Shown: positions 45,184 through 54,662, counted from the stretch's first letter. The stretch is 64,000 nucleotides of DNA from Oceanobacillus arenosus (GCF_003369575.1 NZ_PIOC01000016.1:61516-125515); one strand, 5' to 3'. A program made the numbers and translations. Notes: generated by a model not told the origin, from the letters alone.

Positions 45184-45990
45184 TTATGTCGTATGCTTGA
45201 TCAGCCATTTTTCAAGCCGCTCAACAACCTTATACATAATTGCCGCAAGAATTGCGATAATCACTAGACTCGCCATTACAAGGGTGAAATCGAATACCTG
45301 GAATCCATAAATGATTAAATAACCCAGTCCTTGCTTCGAAACAAGGTATTCCCCAACGATAACCCCAACCCATGACAATCCCACATTTACCTTGAGTGTA
45401 GAAATCATAGCCGGAAGTGCCGCTGGAAAAATCGCCTCTCTAAAAATTTGTGCCTTCGATGCACCAAAGCTTCTTAATACTTTTTCATAGTTTGGATCCA
45501 CTTCATTAAAGGCCGAATAGACAACAAGGGTTGTCACGATAACGGAAATAATAAACCCCATCGCAATAATAGAAAAGTATCCTGGTCCAAATGCAACAAT
45601 TAGGATTGGTCCAAGCGCAACCTTTGGCATCGCGTTAAAAACAACAAGATATGGATCCATGACCTTGGAAAACCGGGCAGATGACCAAAGTAAAATGGCA
45701 ATCAGAATCCCACCAATTGTTCCAATGATAAAGCCTAAAATGGTTTCAAACAATGTAATCGACAGGTGTCCGAAGATCGAGCCGTTTGCAAATCTTGTAA
45801 TGAGCAAATCGATAACCTTTGATGGCGAGCTAAATAATAAGGGATCAATCCAATAGAATCTGCTCGCAACCTCCCATAATGCTACAAAAAAAATTAGGAT
45901 GGCCACCTGCCAAGTGATAACAACTTTCTTTTCTCGTTGTAGGTGTCTCTTATAATTTTCAAATAAGTGTTGATCTGTTTTTTGCTTCAT
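45184..45990 (-). CDS. ytlD: ABC importer permease YtlD
   Basis: The product is 268 residues with about six membrane segments and the binding-protein-dependent permease EAA-like loop ('[27 protein letters not shown]', about residues 168-194). It is of the SsuC/TauC/NrtB type. It is the last gene of a three-gene unit: 5 bases separate it from the ATPase gene. The substrate is not evident; the family imports nitrate, sulfonates, taurine or thiamine precursors. Confidence 0.86.
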   Translation of the reverse strand: MKQKTDQHLFENYKRHLQREKKVVITWQVAILIFFVALWEVASRFYWIDPLLFSSPSKVIDLLITRFANGSIFGHLSITLFETILGFIIGTIGGILIAILLWSSARFSKVMDPYLVVFNAMPKVALGPILIVAFGPGYFSIIAMGFIISVIVTTLVVYSAFNEVDPNYEKVLRSFGASKAQIFREAIFPAALPAMISTLKVNVGLSWVGVIVGEYLVSKQGLGYLIIYGFQVFDFTLVMASLVIIAILAAIMYKVVERLEKWLIKHTT

Positions 45991-45995
45991 ATCCT

Positions 45996-46781
45996 CTAGA
46001 ACACCACCTTGCTTGCTGATTCTTTCTTGTCTAATTCTTCCCAGATTTTATCGAATAGCAGCTGATATTTCTGATGCTTCCTGACGAGAATTGGTGTCTC
46101 ATTTCTTAATTCGATTGGTACTTCAAATACTTTGGCAATCGAACCTGGATTTGCATTCATAATGAAAACACGATCACTCATTGCAATTGCTTCACCGATA
46201 TCATGTGTCACAAGAACTGCAGTTTTGTGATAGTTTTTAAATAACTTTGCAACTAAATTTTCGAGCTTCAATTTTGTCTGGTAATCAAGGGCAGAAAATG
46301 GCTCATCAAGTAATAAAAGCTTTGGATCATTAATTAATGTCCGAACTAATGCAACACGCTGCCGCATCCCACCTGATAACGCGCTCGGATACTTTTCTGC
46401 AACATTTGGAAGTCCAACAACTTCTAATAGTTCTAATGCTCGTGCTCGCGTTTCATCGGTATGTTGATTCTGAATCCTCGGTCCAAGTAAAATATTATCA
46501 ATAATTGTCTTCCAAGGAAAAAGGTAATCCTGTTGAAGCATATAACCAATTGATAAATCGGTATTGCTAATTGATTTGTGCTGGAGATAGACATCTCCAG
46601 CAGTTTGCTTCATTATTCCAGCGATAATGGATAGAATGGTAGATTTTCCACAACCACTTGGTCCGAGTAGGGAAATAAATTCCCCCTCCTTCACTGAAAG
46701 GGAAATATTATCTAACGCCTTTGTGAAGCCATTTTTTGAAAAATAATGATGTGAAACATGATCCAAGGTTAGAAATGACAC
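45996..46781 (-). CDS. ytlC: ABC importer ATP-binding protein YtlC
   Basis: The product is 261 residues. Walker A 'GPSGCGKST' is at 40-48, the signature '[11 protein letters not shown]' is at about 135-145, Walker B 'LLLLDEP' is at 155-161, and the switch His is in 'VTHDIGEA' at 193. It energises the YtlD permease. It is 12 bases downstream of the binding-protein gene. Confidence 0.9.
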   Translation of the reverse strand: MSFLTLDHVSHHYFSKNGFTKALDNISLSVKEGEFISLLGPSGCGKSTILSIIAGIMKQTAGDVYLQHKSISNTDLSIGYMLQQDYLFPWKTIIDNILLGPRIQNQHTDETRARALELLEVVGLPNVAEKYPSALSGGMRQRVALVRTLINDPKLLLLDEPFSALDYQTKLKLENLVAKLFKNYHKTAVLVTHDIGEAIAMSDRVFIMNANPGSIAKVFEVPIELRNETPILVRKHQKYQLLFDKIWEELDKKESASKVVF

Positions 46782-46793
46782 GTTATTTCCTCC

Positions 46794-47783
46794 TTAGTTA
46801 CTGATTACATCTTCTGCAAACGTAGTATTAACCAAATCTTCATATGGCACATCTGCTGGCAGTTCACCGGCTTCATCCATAATGCCTTTTAAGTTATTCC
46901 ATTCGGCTTCGTCTAAAATTGGATCTGTCGCAAATGAGCCTTGATTTTTGTAACGTTCAATAGAAGAAGCTAATATTTCTAAGTCTGTATCCTCAAAATA
47001 AGGTTCAATCACTTTTGCAATCTCTTCTGCACTGTTTTCTGTTACCCATTGCTGTGCTTTGTAAATTGCCCTCGTAAATTTCGTAATGGTTTCAGGGTTA
47101 TCATCTAGAAAACTTTGTTTTGCCATAAATACGGTATATGGCACTGTGCCAGATTCCTCACCAAACGATGCAACAATGTGACCTTGGCCCGCTTGTTCTA
47201 AGACACTTGCAGTTGGCTCGAATAGTTGAACATACTCATAATCACCAGAAGCAAATGCACCTGGAATATTTGCAAAATCGATGTTTTGCGTTAATTCTAA
47301 ATCAGCATGTGGATCAATCCCATGTTGCTTTAAGACATATTCGCCAACCATTTGTGGCATTCCACCAATCCGCTGTCCTAAAAAATTACTTCCTACAACG
47401 TTTTCCCAAGAAAAATTGGAATCTGGGTCTTTCGCCACTAAAAATGTGCCATCTGTTTGTGTTAATTGTGCAAAGTTAATTGCATAGTCCTTTGAATCCT
47501 GCGCATAAACGTAGATGGAGGTTTCTGAGCCAACGAGTGCAATATCGGCACCACCTGAAAGTAAAGCAGTCATCGTTGTATCTCCGCCCCATGTTGTTTG
47601 CAGTTCTACTTCAAGTCCTTCTTCTTTAAAATAACCTTGCTCAAGTGCTACATATTGTGGTGCATAGAAGAGAGATCTTGTAACTTCGGCTAAATTTATT
47701 TTCGTTGCTTCTGATGAACTGCAGGCGGATAGGAGCAGTAGAAATAAAAATGCAAATAAAGTGAAAATCGTCATTTTTCTCAT
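46794..47783 (-). CDS. ytlA: ABC importer substrate-binding lipoprotein YtlA
   Basis: The product is 329 residues. A signal peptide ending in the lipobox 'LLSAC' makes it a lipoprotein on the outer membrane face. The fold is the NMT1/SsuA-like periplasmic binding type ('SLFYAPQYVALEQGYFKEEGLEVEL' near the N-terminus). No riboswitch or T-box is visible upstream, so the substrate cannot be deduced from regulation. The ATG at 47783 is preferred because the upstream extension has no binding site and is not signal-like. Confidence 0.87.
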   Translation of the reverse strand: MRKMTIFTLFAFLFLLLLSACSSSEATKINLAEVTRSLFYAPQYVALEQGYFKEEGLEVELQTTWGGDTTMTALLSGGADIALVGSETSIYVYAQDSKDYAINFAQLTQTDGTFLVAKDPDSNFSWENVVGSNFLGQRIGGMPQMVGEYVLKQHGIDPHADLELTQNIDFANIPGAFASGDYEYVQLFEPTASVLEQAGQGHIVASFGEESGTVPYTVFMAKQSFLDDNPETITKFTRAIYKAQQWVTENSAEEIAKVIEPYFEDTDLEILASSIERYKNQGSFATDPILDEAEWNNLKGIMDEAGELPADVPYEDLVNTTFAEDVISN

Positions 47784-48080
47784 CACATTCGACCCTTTCA
47801 AAATAAGTAATTTTAGCAGGTAAAAGTGTTTTATTGCTTTTCCATTGCTAAGGTACACTTGGGATTTCTAAAGTTAACACAGTTTATGCGATGGTAAAAA
47901 AATGTGTGAATGCCTATACCGAGAGTTGTAATGATATATTGTTGCTGCTTGGGAAAGGACGGCAAAATAGAAAAACTGATATATTAAGAAGAATGGCTGA
48001 CATCCGATAAAAGTTGAGATGTGAACGATTTGTTTGTCTGTGCTACTTAATAATCATCAAACGTAATCCCACCAGAGAGA

Positions 48081-48215
48081 ACAAAAGCTTAAAGCAAGTT
48101 TGAGCTGTGTACGGAGGTGAGGGAAGTCTCGCTACAGCTTAGCGCTGGAGCTGGACATGGCTGTTCTCGGTAATTAAGTTACCCACAGCGCCCAATTTTA
48201 TAGTTTCCTAAGAAA
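48081..48215 (+). repeat. Dispersed repeat family A, copy 3 (module Y form)
   Basis: ACAAAAGCTTAAAGCAAG and TTTGAGCTGTGTACGGA open it; module Y (about 48112-48162, with GCTTAGCGCTGGAGCTGGAC) follows; TAATTAAGTTACCCACAGCG and TTTATAGTTTCCTAAG close it. Near-identical to copy 2. Confidence 0.88.
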
Positions 48216-48221
48216 AGAAAA

Positions 48222-48247
48222 AACCGACTTCATGATAGAAGTCGGTA
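48222..48247 (-). terminator. Terminator-like hairpin downstream of pckA
   Basis: ACCGACTTC pairs with GAAGTCGGT, with A-rich sequence on its left that reads as T on the minus strand. Candidate end of the pckA transcript. Confidence 0.65.
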
Positions 48248-48329
48248 AATAGGATGAATCTAAGCATTTTGTTGAGGAGACATGCTACCTCAACTTTCAC
48301 TCATATAAGAAATCCTTTTGGGATGAGTA

Positions 48330-48388
48330 AACAGGGCTATCTTCGTTGCGCTTATTCGTTAAGAAAGTCGTTATACTTTCTCATCTAC
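48330..48388 (-). repeat. Dispersed repeat family B, diverged inverted copy
   Basis: On the minus strand it reads GAGAAAGTATAACGACTTTC, then TTAACGAATAAGCGCAACGAAG, which follows the order of the first half of the copy at 43818. Identity is modest. Confidence 0.4.
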
Positions 48389-48392
48389 CAAA

Positions 48393-49979
48393 TTAACCTT
48401 TGTATAGTGGACCTGCTTGCTTAATGCTTTTCCTAACTTCGACGAAATTTTCGAAATTACGATGAAATTTCATTGCTAAGGATCTTGCAGCAAGGTCATA
48501 CGCGACTTTATCTTGCCAAGTATATCTCGGAATTAGAATACTGTCAGGTACGCCGGGAATAGATGAGGGAATCTGTAAACCGAAGATTTCATCTACCGTT
48601 GTCTCTACTGTATTAAGCTCTCCTTCTAGTGCGGAATGGATCATTGCCCGAGTATAGGAAAGCTTCATACGTTCGCCAACACCATAAGCGCCACCAGTCC
48701 AACCAGTATTTACAAGAAATACATTTGCATTATATATATCAATTTTTTCACCAAGCATTTCTGCATATCTAGCTGGTGCTAATGGAAGGAATGGCGAACC
48801 AAAGCAAGCAGAAAATGTTGCCTGTGGTTCCGTAATACCTCTTTCAGTTCCAGCTAATTTACTCGTGTAACCGCTAAGAAAATGGTACATAGCTTGTTCC
48901 TTCGTTAGCCTGCTAATTGGCGGAAATGTGCCTGAAGCATCGGCAGTTAGGAAAATAATTGTATTTGGATGTCCTGCAACACTAGGAGACATGATATGAT
49001 CAATATTTTCTAGCGGGTATGCTGCCCTAGTGTTTTCTGTTAATACAGTGTTGGCATAATCAGGAATTCTCGTATCATCATCTAGAATCACATTTTCTAG
49101 TACTGTACCGAACCGGATTGCATTGAAAATCTGTGGTTCTTTCTCCTGTGACAGGTTAATACACTTCGCATAGCAGCCACCTTCAATATTAAATACTCCA
49201 TCAGGTCCCCAACCATGCTCATCATCACCTATCAGACGGCGGTGTGGGTCAGCAGATAGTGTCGTTTTACCGGTGCCAGAAAGGCCGAAGAATAATGCGA
49301 CGTCCCCCTCCAGGCCAACATTTGCTGAACAATGCATGGATAATATATCCTGCTGTGGTAATAGATAATTCATAATTGAAAAGATCGATTTCTTTATTTC
49401 TCCAGCGTACTCCGTGCCCCCGATTAAGATAATTCGTTTTTTAAAGGAAATCATAATAAAGGTCTCTGAATTTGTTTTATCTACAACAGGATCTGCTTTG
49501 AAATTAGGTGCAGAAATGACCGTGAATTCCGCTTGATGTGTTTTCAGCTCTGTTTGTGAAGCCTTAATAAATAATTGGCGTGAGAATAGGTTGTGCCATG
49601 CATATTCGGTGATAACTTGAATCGGCAATCGGTAATTAGCATCTGCGCCGGCGAACCCTTGGAACGAATAAACTTCGTCTTTTACTTTTAAATAATCAAT
49701 CATTTTCTGGTATAGATTTTCAAAGTAGACTTCTTCGATTGGTTGATTTATGGGTCCCCAATTGATAAATGTGTCACAAATTTCATCTTTAACGATAAAT
49801 TTATCTTCTGGAGAGCGGCCGGTATACTTTCCGGTTGTAGCACGAACAGCGCCGGTATTCGTTAAAGTGCCTTCATTTCGTTCCAGGATTTTTTCGACTA
49901 ATTGCGGTACAGATAAGTTATGCTGCATGTTTTCTTGAGAAATTAATTCTTTCACCAAAGACTTTTCCACAGTTTTCAT
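48393..49979 (-). CDS. pckA: Phosphoenolpyruvate carboxykinase (ATP)
   Basis: The product is 528 residues, the usual length of the ATP-dependent enzyme. The phosphate loop '[12 protein letters not shown]' is at 231-242 and the metal-binding '[11 protein letters not shown]' at 251-261. It turns oxaloacetate into phosphoenolpyruvate and is the gateway of gluconeogenesis. An upstream sequence matching the CcpN operator overlaps the likely -10 box, which would fit repression in glucose. Gene order pckA-metK is as in B. subtilis, with the merR-AKR-cupin block inserted here. Confidence 0.95.
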   Translation of the reverse strand: MKTVEKSLVKELISQENMQHNLSVPQLVEKILERNEGTLTNTGAVRATTGKYTGRSPEDKFIVKDEICDTFINWGPINQPIEEVYFENLYQKMIDYLKVKDEVYSFQGFAGADANYRLPIQVITEYAWHNLFSRQLFIKASQTELKTHQAEFTVISAPNFKADPVVDKTNSETFIMISFKKRIILIGGTEYAGEIKKSIFSIMNYLLPQQDILSMHCSANVGLEGDVALFFGLSGTGKTTLSADPHRRLIGDDEHGWGPDGVFNIEGGCYAKCINLSQEKEPQIFNAIRFGTVLENVILDDDTRIPDYANTVLTENTRAAYPLENIDHIMSPSVAGHPNTIIFLTADASGTFPPISRLTKEQAMYHFLSGYTSKLAGTERGITEPQATFSACFGSPFLPLAPARYAEMLGEKIDIYNANVFLVNTGWTGGAYGVGERMKLSYTRAMIHSALEGELNTVETTVDEIFGLQIPSSIPGVPDSILIPRYTWQDKVAYDLAARSLAMKFHRNFENFVEVRKSIKQAGPLYKG

Positions 49980-50058
49980 CTCGATTTCTCCCGCCTTTAT
50001 AAGTTATACAATAAGTTTATTCATTATTTCTAACATTCATTAAATCTGATTTTTAATT

Positions 50059-50069
50059 AGTATAACACA
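50059..50069 (-). promoter_or_regulatory. Candidate CcpN-type operator upstream of pckA
   Basis: On the minus strand the site reads TGTGTTATACT, matching the published CcpN consensus TRTGHYATAYW at every position. It overlaps a TATACT -10 box. CcpN represses pckA and gapB in B. subtilis on glucose. Whether this genome has ccpN cannot be seen. Confidence 0.5.
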
Positions 50070-50186
50070 TTAATTTTAATAGTCCATACCAATAATGCAT
50101 GTTTTTAATATTTTATGGAATTTATTTCAAATATGGGAGTAGTTAGACTTTTTTCTCTATATTAAAACTTTCTTGAAACTTTCCCC

Positions 50187-50217
50187 TTGTCTTGGAGTGC
50201 ACTCCAAGGTATATACT
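50187..50217 (+). promoter_or_regulatory. MerR-type promoter/operator of the merR-AKR unit
   Basis: TTGTCT (50187-50192) and TATACT (50212-50217) are 19 bases apart. The perfect palindrome CTTGGAGTGCACTCCAAG (50191-50208) fills the spacer. The long spacer with a dyad is the hallmark of promoters controlled by MerR-family proteins. Confidence 0.88.
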
Positions 50218-50343
50218 AATATTGTCGGTCACCAAACACACCCAGGTGGTGATGTCTACAGTGGTACCAAATACACAGGCGGGAAGTAATATTCGCCTAA
50301 CGATCCAATTACCCTAATAAGAAACCTAAGAAGGATGATTTAT

Positions 50344-50730
50344 TTGAACATTAAAGCAGTAAGTGAAAAAACGGGTGTATCCGCTGATACGATTCGTTAC
50401 TACGAACGAATCGGCTTAATACCGCCAGTAAAAAGAAATAAGAACGGTGTGCGTGTTTTTGACGATGAAGATATTCGTTGGATTGAATTTTCTCGTCATA
50501 TGCGTGAAGCAGGGCTATCCATCGAGTCACTAATCGAGTACATTGCATTATTTAAAGATGGTGATGATTCCACAATACCTGCTCGTGTAGACATTTTAAA
50601 TAATGAACGTAACGATTTACAAAAACGGATCAATATCATGCAAAGTGCACTTGATCGCTTGATTTTTAAGATTAATAACTATGAGAGTCATGTTGTTCCA
50701 GCAGAAAAGGAACTTCGTGAATTTGATTAA
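50344..50730 (+). CDS. MerR-family transcriptional regulator
   Basis: The product is 129 residues. The N-terminal winged helix is typical ('AVSEKTGVSADTIRYYERIGLIPP'), followed by a coiled-coil dimerisation helix (about residues 75-115). There are no cysteines for metal sensing in the C-terminal part, so it is more like the AdhR/carbonyl- or stress-responsive subgroup than metal sensors. The TTG at 50344 is preferred since AAGG (50331-50334) lies 9 bases before it. It presumably controls its own 19-bp-spacer promoter and the following aldo-keto reductase. Confidence 0.86.
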   Translation: MNIKAVSEKTGVSADTIRYYERIGLIPPVKRNKNGVRVFDDEDIRWIEFSRHMREAGLSIESLIEYIALFKDGDDSTIPARVDILNNERNDLQKRINIMQSALDRLIFKINNYESHVVPAEKELREFD

Positions 50731-50800
50731 TGATAGTTATGAAATACAGATTTCGAAAAACCGTTATTTTATTAGTACTACATAATACAGAGGAGGTTCA

Positions 50801-51805
50801 ATGATGGAATATGTAAAATTTGGCAATACCGGTATGGATGTTTCCCGTATTTGTTTAGGTGCAATGGGTTTCGGTGATAGCGAGAAATGGATTCACAAAT
50901 GGGTTTTGAATGAAGAACATAGTCGACCTGTTATCAAGAAAGCCCTCGATTTAGGGATTAATTTCTTTGATACCGCGAATATTTATTCAATGGGCGAAAG
51001 TGAAAACGTTCTCGGCAATGCATTGAAGGACTATGCAAAACGTGACGATATTGTCCTTGCAACAAAGGTTCATCAAACAATGCGTCCAGGTCATCCTAAT
51101 GGTGGCGGGTTATCTCGTAAAGCAATTATGAGTGAAATTGATCATAGTTTGGAGCGTTTGGGAACAGATTATGTAGATTTATATATTATTCATCGTTGGG
51201 ATTATGACACACCAATTGAAGAAACGATGGAAGCTCTTCATGATGTCGTTAAATCAGGAAAAGCGCGTTACATTGGTGCTAGTGCTATGTACGCTTGGCA
51301 GTTCCAAAAAGCACAATATACAGCAAAGCATAATGGCTGGACGAAATTTGTCTCGATGCAAAACCACTACAATATGATTTACCGCGAAGAAGAACGTGAA
51401 ATGATTCCATTCTGTCGAGACGAAAAAATTGCAATTACGCCATACAGTCCACTCGCTTCTGGTCGTTTGACTCGTGATTGGTCGGAAACAACGCTTCGTT
51501 CTGAAACAGACATGACCCAACATGCGAAATATGATCCTATGATGGAGGCGGATCGCAGTATCGTAAAGCGTTTGGCTGAAGTAGCAACCAATCACGGTGT
51601 TACTCGGGATAAGATTGCGTTAGCATGGCTTCTTAACAAAGATCAAGTTATCGCACCAATCATCGGTGCCCAAAAAGAAGGCCATCTTGAGAGTGCGGTA
51701 GCTGCACTTGACATTCACTTAACTCTTGATGAGATGAATTATTTAGAGGAATTATATATTCCTCATCCAGTAGTAGGGGCACTCGCAAATCCAGAAAACA
51801 ATTAA
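50801..51805 (+). CDS. Aldo-keto reductase
   Basis: The product is 334 residues. The catalytic tetrad can be read: Asp in 'FFDTANIYSMGES', Tyr in 'NIYSMG', Lys in 'VLATKVHQ', and His in 'YIIHRWD'. 'TPYSPLASGRLTRD' and 'IAPIIGAQKEGHL' bind NADP(H). The substrate is likely a reactive aldehyde or sugar, as the gene is under a MerR regulator, but this is inference. AGGAGG precedes two adjacent ATGs. It lies 71 bases after merR and 19 bases before the broken cupin gene, so the three probably formed one operon. Confidence 0.9.
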   Translation: MMEYVKFGNTGMDVSRICLGAMGFGDSEKWIHKWVLNEEHSRPVIKKALDLGINFFDTANIYSMGESENVLGNALKDYAKRDDIVLATKVHQTMRPGHPNGGGLSRKAIMSEIDHSLERLGTDYVDLYIIHRWDYDTPIEETMEALHDVVKSGKARYIGASAMYAWQFQKAQYTAKHNGWTKFVSMQNHYNMIYREEEREMIPFCRDEKIAITPYSPLASGRLTRDWSETTLRSETDMTQHAKYDPMMEADRSIVKRLAEVATNHGVTRDKIALAWLLNKDQVIAPIIGAQKEGHLESAVAALDIHLTLDEMNYLEELYIPHPVVGALANPENN

Positions 51806-51823
51806 TAAAGGAGCAAATCAAAT

Positions 51824-52218
51824 ATGAAAAATGAAGCATTAAAAAATAGTACAATATTTCCCTTAGGTGAAAAAGTTACGGATAATTCATTGGTGATGCC
51901 TATCTTTCCATGGTTTTTACAGACCCTAAACCACTAAATGCGCCAATTGGTAACGTAACCTTTGCCCCAGGTGCGAGAAACAGCTGGCCTATGCATGATG
52001 TATGTCAAGTATTGCTTGTAACTGGCGGAGAAGGCTGGTATCAAGAAGAAGGTAAAATCGCATAACTATTGAAAACTGGTGATGTGGTCAATATTCCGGC
52101 TAACGTAAAACAATGGCACGATGCGACCAAATATTCTTGGTTCGTTCACCTGGCAATGACTGTTGGTGAAACAGAATGGTTAGAGCCGGTTTCTGATGAG
52201 CAATACGACAAACTTTAA
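51824..52218 (+). pseudogene. Broken cupin-domain gene
   Basis: Translation from the ATG (51824) follows the family only to about 'EKVTDN'. It then continues in another frame from about 51888 ('GDAYLSMVFTDPKPLNAPIGNVTF') to the end at 52218, so there is a frameshift near 51885. In that second frame there is also a TAA at 52063-52065, where related proteins normally read Gln ('AQLLKTGD'). A metal-ligand His also seems to be Pro ('NSWPMHD'). Two lesions make it a pseudogene. An AAGGAG site remains. Confidence 0.88.
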
Positions 52219-52254
52219 TATTTATAAAGGGAGGGTAACATAATGTTTTGACTC

Positions 52255-52286
52255 TACCACGGTGTTATTACACCGTGGTATTTTTA
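52255..52286 (+). terminator. Terminator of the merR-AKR-cupin unit
   Basis: TACCACGGTGT pairs with ACACCGTGGTA, followed by TTTTT. Confidence 0.88.
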
Positions 52287-52306
52287 ATATACGTGGGAAT
52301 TTATTA

Positions 52307-52335
52307 TTGACATGAACCAAGGGATTCGTTAATCT
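52307..52335 (+). promoter_or_regulatory. Promoter of the metK transcript
   Basis: TTGACA (52307-52312) and TAATCT (52330-52335), 17 bases apart, directly upstream of the SAM riboswitch. Confidence 0.7.
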
Positions 52336-52352
52336 AATAAAGAACGGATACT

Positions 52353-52462
52353 CTCTTATTCAGAGTCGGTGGAGGGACAGACCCGATGAAGCCCAGCAAC
52401 CATCACATCATGTGAAAAGGTGCTAACCTGATGCAAGGAAAATTCCTTGAACAATAAGAGTG
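52353..52462 (+). promoter_or_regulatory. SAM riboswitch (S box)
   Basis: CTCTTATT (52353-52360) pairs with AATAAGAG (52453-52460). The core is present: CAGAGTCGGTGGAGGGA, GACCCGATGAAGCCCAGCAACC and GTGCTAACCTGAT. The terminator at 52474-52508 and metK follow. SAM binding should stop transcription of metK. Confidence 0.96.
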
Positions 52463-52473
52463 AAAGGCCCGGT

Positions 52474-52508
52474 AACCCTTTCCTCATTTATAGGAAGGGC
52501 TTTTTTTA
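52474..52508 (+). terminator. Terminator of the SAM riboswitch
   Basis: ACCCTTTCCT pairs with AGGAAGGGC (one bulge), followed by seven T. Confidence 0.88.
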
Positions 52509-52611
52509 CTTTATAGAGTAAATATTTCTACTTTCTCAGGTACGTTGAATAAAATTAATCATATCTTACTAGATAGAGATCCGTAACACTATATAAAGGG
52601 GAGTAAGCCAG

Positions 52612-53811
52612 ATGGCTGCAAATCGTCGTTTATTTACATCAGAGTCTGTAACAGAAGGACATCCAGATAAAATGTCTGATCAAATCTCAGACGCAATTTT
52701 AGATGCAATTTTAGAAAAGGATCCATATGCGCGTGTCGCATGTGAAACTACAGTAACTACAGGATTAGTATTAGTTGCAGGAGAAATATCAACTAGTACG
52801 TATGTCGATATCCCGGCAATTGTTCGCCAAACAGTGAAGGAAATTGGCTACACTAGAGCAAAATACGGCTTTGATGCAGAAACATGTGCAGTAATGACTG
52901 CAATTGATGAACAATCCGCGGATATTGCTGGGGGTGTAGACAAGGCACTTGAAGCACGTCAAGGAAAAATGAGTGAAGCAGAAATTGATGCCATTGGTGC
53001 AGGGGATCAAGGATTAATGTTTGGCTTTGCATGTGATGAAACGGAAGAATTAATGCCATTGCCTATTTCTTTGGCACATAAACTTGCAAAACGTTTGACA
53101 GATGTACGTAAAGATAAAACATTGGATTATCTTCGTCCAGATGGGAAGACACAAGTAACAATTGAATACGATGAAAATGATACTCCAATCCGTGTCGATA
53201 CGATTGTTATTTCTACACAGCACCACCAAGATATTACAACAGAACAAATTGAAAAAGATATGATTGAACAAGTCATTCGTCCAATCGTTCCAGAAGCACT
53301 TCTGGATGATGAAACAAAATATTTCATCAATCCAACAGGGCGCTTTGTAATCGGCGGACCACAAGGTGATGTAGGATTAACAGGTCGCAAAATTATTGTT
53401 GACACATATGGTGGATATGCTCGCCATGGTGGTGGGGCATTTAGTGGGAAAGATGCTACAAAAGTAGATCGTTCCGCAGCATATGCAGCCCGCTACGTAG
53501 CAAAAAATATCGTTGCAGCAGATCTTGCTAAATCATGTGAAGTTCAACTTGCTTATGCAATCGGTGTTGCTGAACCAGTTTCCATTGCGATAAATACGTT
53601 TGGAACAGGCATTGTCGCTGAGGATGTTCTAGTTGAAGCGGTTCGTCAATTATTTGACCTTCGTCCAGCTGGAATTATTAATATGCTAGATTTAAGAAAA
53701 CCAATCTTCCGAAACACGGCTGCATATGGTCATTTTGGTAGAACAGATATCAAGTTCCCATGGGAAAAAACAGATAAAGTGAATGAATTAAAGGCTTTAT
53801 TGGTGAAATAA
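52612..53811 (+). CDS. metK: S-adenosylmethionine synthetase
   Basis: The product is 399 residues. The signatures '[18 protein letters not shown]' near residue 14-31, '[12 protein letters not shown]' near 132-143 and 'GGGAFSGKD' near 271-279 identify MetK. It makes S-adenosylmethionine from methionine and ATP. Control by the upstream S box fits. AGGGG precedes the ATG. The transcript ends at a terminator just after the gene. Confidence 0.97.
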   Translation: MAANRRLFTSESVTEGHPDKMSDQISDAILDAILEKDPYARVACETTVTTGLVLVAGEISTSTYVDIPAIVRQTVKEIGYTRAKYGFDAETCAVMTAIDEQSADIAGGVDKALEARQGKMSEAEIDAIGAGDQGLMFGFACDETEELMPLPISLAHKLAKRLTDVRKDKTLDYLRPDGKTQVTIEYDENDTPIRVDTIVISTQHHQDITTEQIEKDMIEQVIRPIVPEALLDDETKYFINPTGRFVIGGPQGDVGLTGRKIIVDTYGGYARHGGGAFSGKDATKVDRSAAYAARYVAKNIVAADLAKSCEVQLAYAIGVAEPVSIAINTFGTGIVAEDVLVEAVRQLFDLRPAGIINMLDLRKPIFRNTAAYGHFGRTDIKFPWEKTDKVNELKALLVK

Positions 53812-53817
53812 TGTTTT

Positions 53818-53852
53818 AGGTCGTTTGGCAATAGTTGTGCTGAACGACCTAT
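53818..53852 (+). terminator. Terminator after metK
   Basis: TAGGTCGTT pairs with AACGACCTA around a loop, followed by a T-rich stretch. Confidence 0.82.
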
Positions 53853-53855
53853 TTT

Positions 53856-54075
53856 ATATTGCTTAGGAAACTATAAAATTTGAATGCTGTGGATAACTTT
53901 ATTACCGAAACAGCCACGTCCAGCTCCAGCGCCCAGCGAGACTCCCCTCCCCTCCGTACGATATAAGTCAAGGAGAAGTTCGACTAAGTTCGCCACGTCC
54001 TGTGGCAACGTCGAACCACCTTACGTCCGTGAGGCGCAGTCCGTATACAGCTCAAACTTGCTTTAAGCTTTTGAT
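53856..54075 (-). repeat. Dispersed repeat family A, copy 4 (both modules, inverted)
   Basis: On the minus strand the order is: AAAAGCTTAAAGCAAG, TTTGAGCTGTATACGGA, module X (about 53995-54043), a linker of some 30 bases, module Y (about 53914-53963), then TAATAAAGTTATCCACAGC and TTTATAGTTTCCTAAGCAATA. It is the only copy with both modules. It lies between convergent metK and ytoA. Confidence 0.88.
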
Positions 54076-54108
54076 CTTGGAAAGGATGAACGGATTGGGG
54101 GGAATGAA

Positions 54109-54134
54109 AGAAATCGGCAATCCTGCCGATTTCT
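54109..54134 (-). terminator. Hairpin at the end of ytoA
   Basis: GAAATCGGC pairs with GCCGATTTC around a 6-base loop, directly after the ytoA stop. The T-run on the minus strand is imperfect. Confidence 0.6.
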
Positions 54135-54662
54135 TCACAAACCTAATTCTGTATTTTCCTTATAATATTGCCCTTTTTCTACGTATGATTTCCTTACTCT
54201 ATCCATTTCCACATAATCTGCATCGTTTAGATTGCGAATAACTTTTGCTGGTCTGCCAAATGCAAGGGTATTTGCGGGAATCCTTTTACCTGGTGGGACT
54301 AAGCTACCTGCACCAATGAATGCATTCTCGCCAATCTCTGCCCCATCGAGAATGATTGATCCCATCCCGATTAGTGCATTTTTGCGGACGATTGCCGAGT
54401 GCAACGTTACTTGATGTCCAACTGTAACATCGTCTTCGATAATTAATGGCTTGTTAGGACTCTGGTGCAGCATGGATAAATCCTGAATGCTTACCCTTTT
54501 GCCTATCTTTGTTGGTGCTACATCCCCACGAATAACGGTGTGAAACCAGATGCTTGATTGTTCATCAATCGTCACGTCACCAACAATAACGGCATCTTCT
54601 GCAATAAAAGCTGTTTCATGAATGTTTGGCTTGCTCCCTTTATATTCGCCAATCAATTGCAA
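54135..54662 (-). CDS. ytoA: YtoA, gamma-carbonic-anhydrase-like hexapeptide protein
   Basis: The product is 175 residues with a left-handed beta-helix built from hexapeptide repeats. The three metal-ligand histidines of the gamma-CA type seem present: one in 'SMLHQSP' and two in 'VGHQVTLHSA'. It resembles YtoA/YrdA/PaaY proteins, whose carbonic anhydrase activity is often weak or unproven. It is transcribed alone, convergent with metK and divergent from ytpB, as in B. subtilis. Confidence 0.87.
   Translation of the reverse strand: MQLIGEYKGSKPNIHETAFIAEDAVIVGDVTIDEQSSIWFHTVIRGDVAPTKIGKRVSIQDLSMLHQSPNKPLIIEDDVTVGHQVTLHSAIVRKNALIGMGSIILDGAEIGENAFIGAGSLVPPGKRIPANTLAFGRPAKVIRNLNDADYVEMDRVRKSYVEKGQYYKENTELGL

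Noticed and set aside
48081..48390. CRISPR array
   Set aside because: The repeats here belong to two different dispersed families with single copies per site; there are no regular spacers and no cas genes in the window.
54002..54241. 79-codon open frame between metK and ytoA
   Set aside because: It combines repeat A copy 4 with antisense of ytoA; no binding site and no protein-like features.
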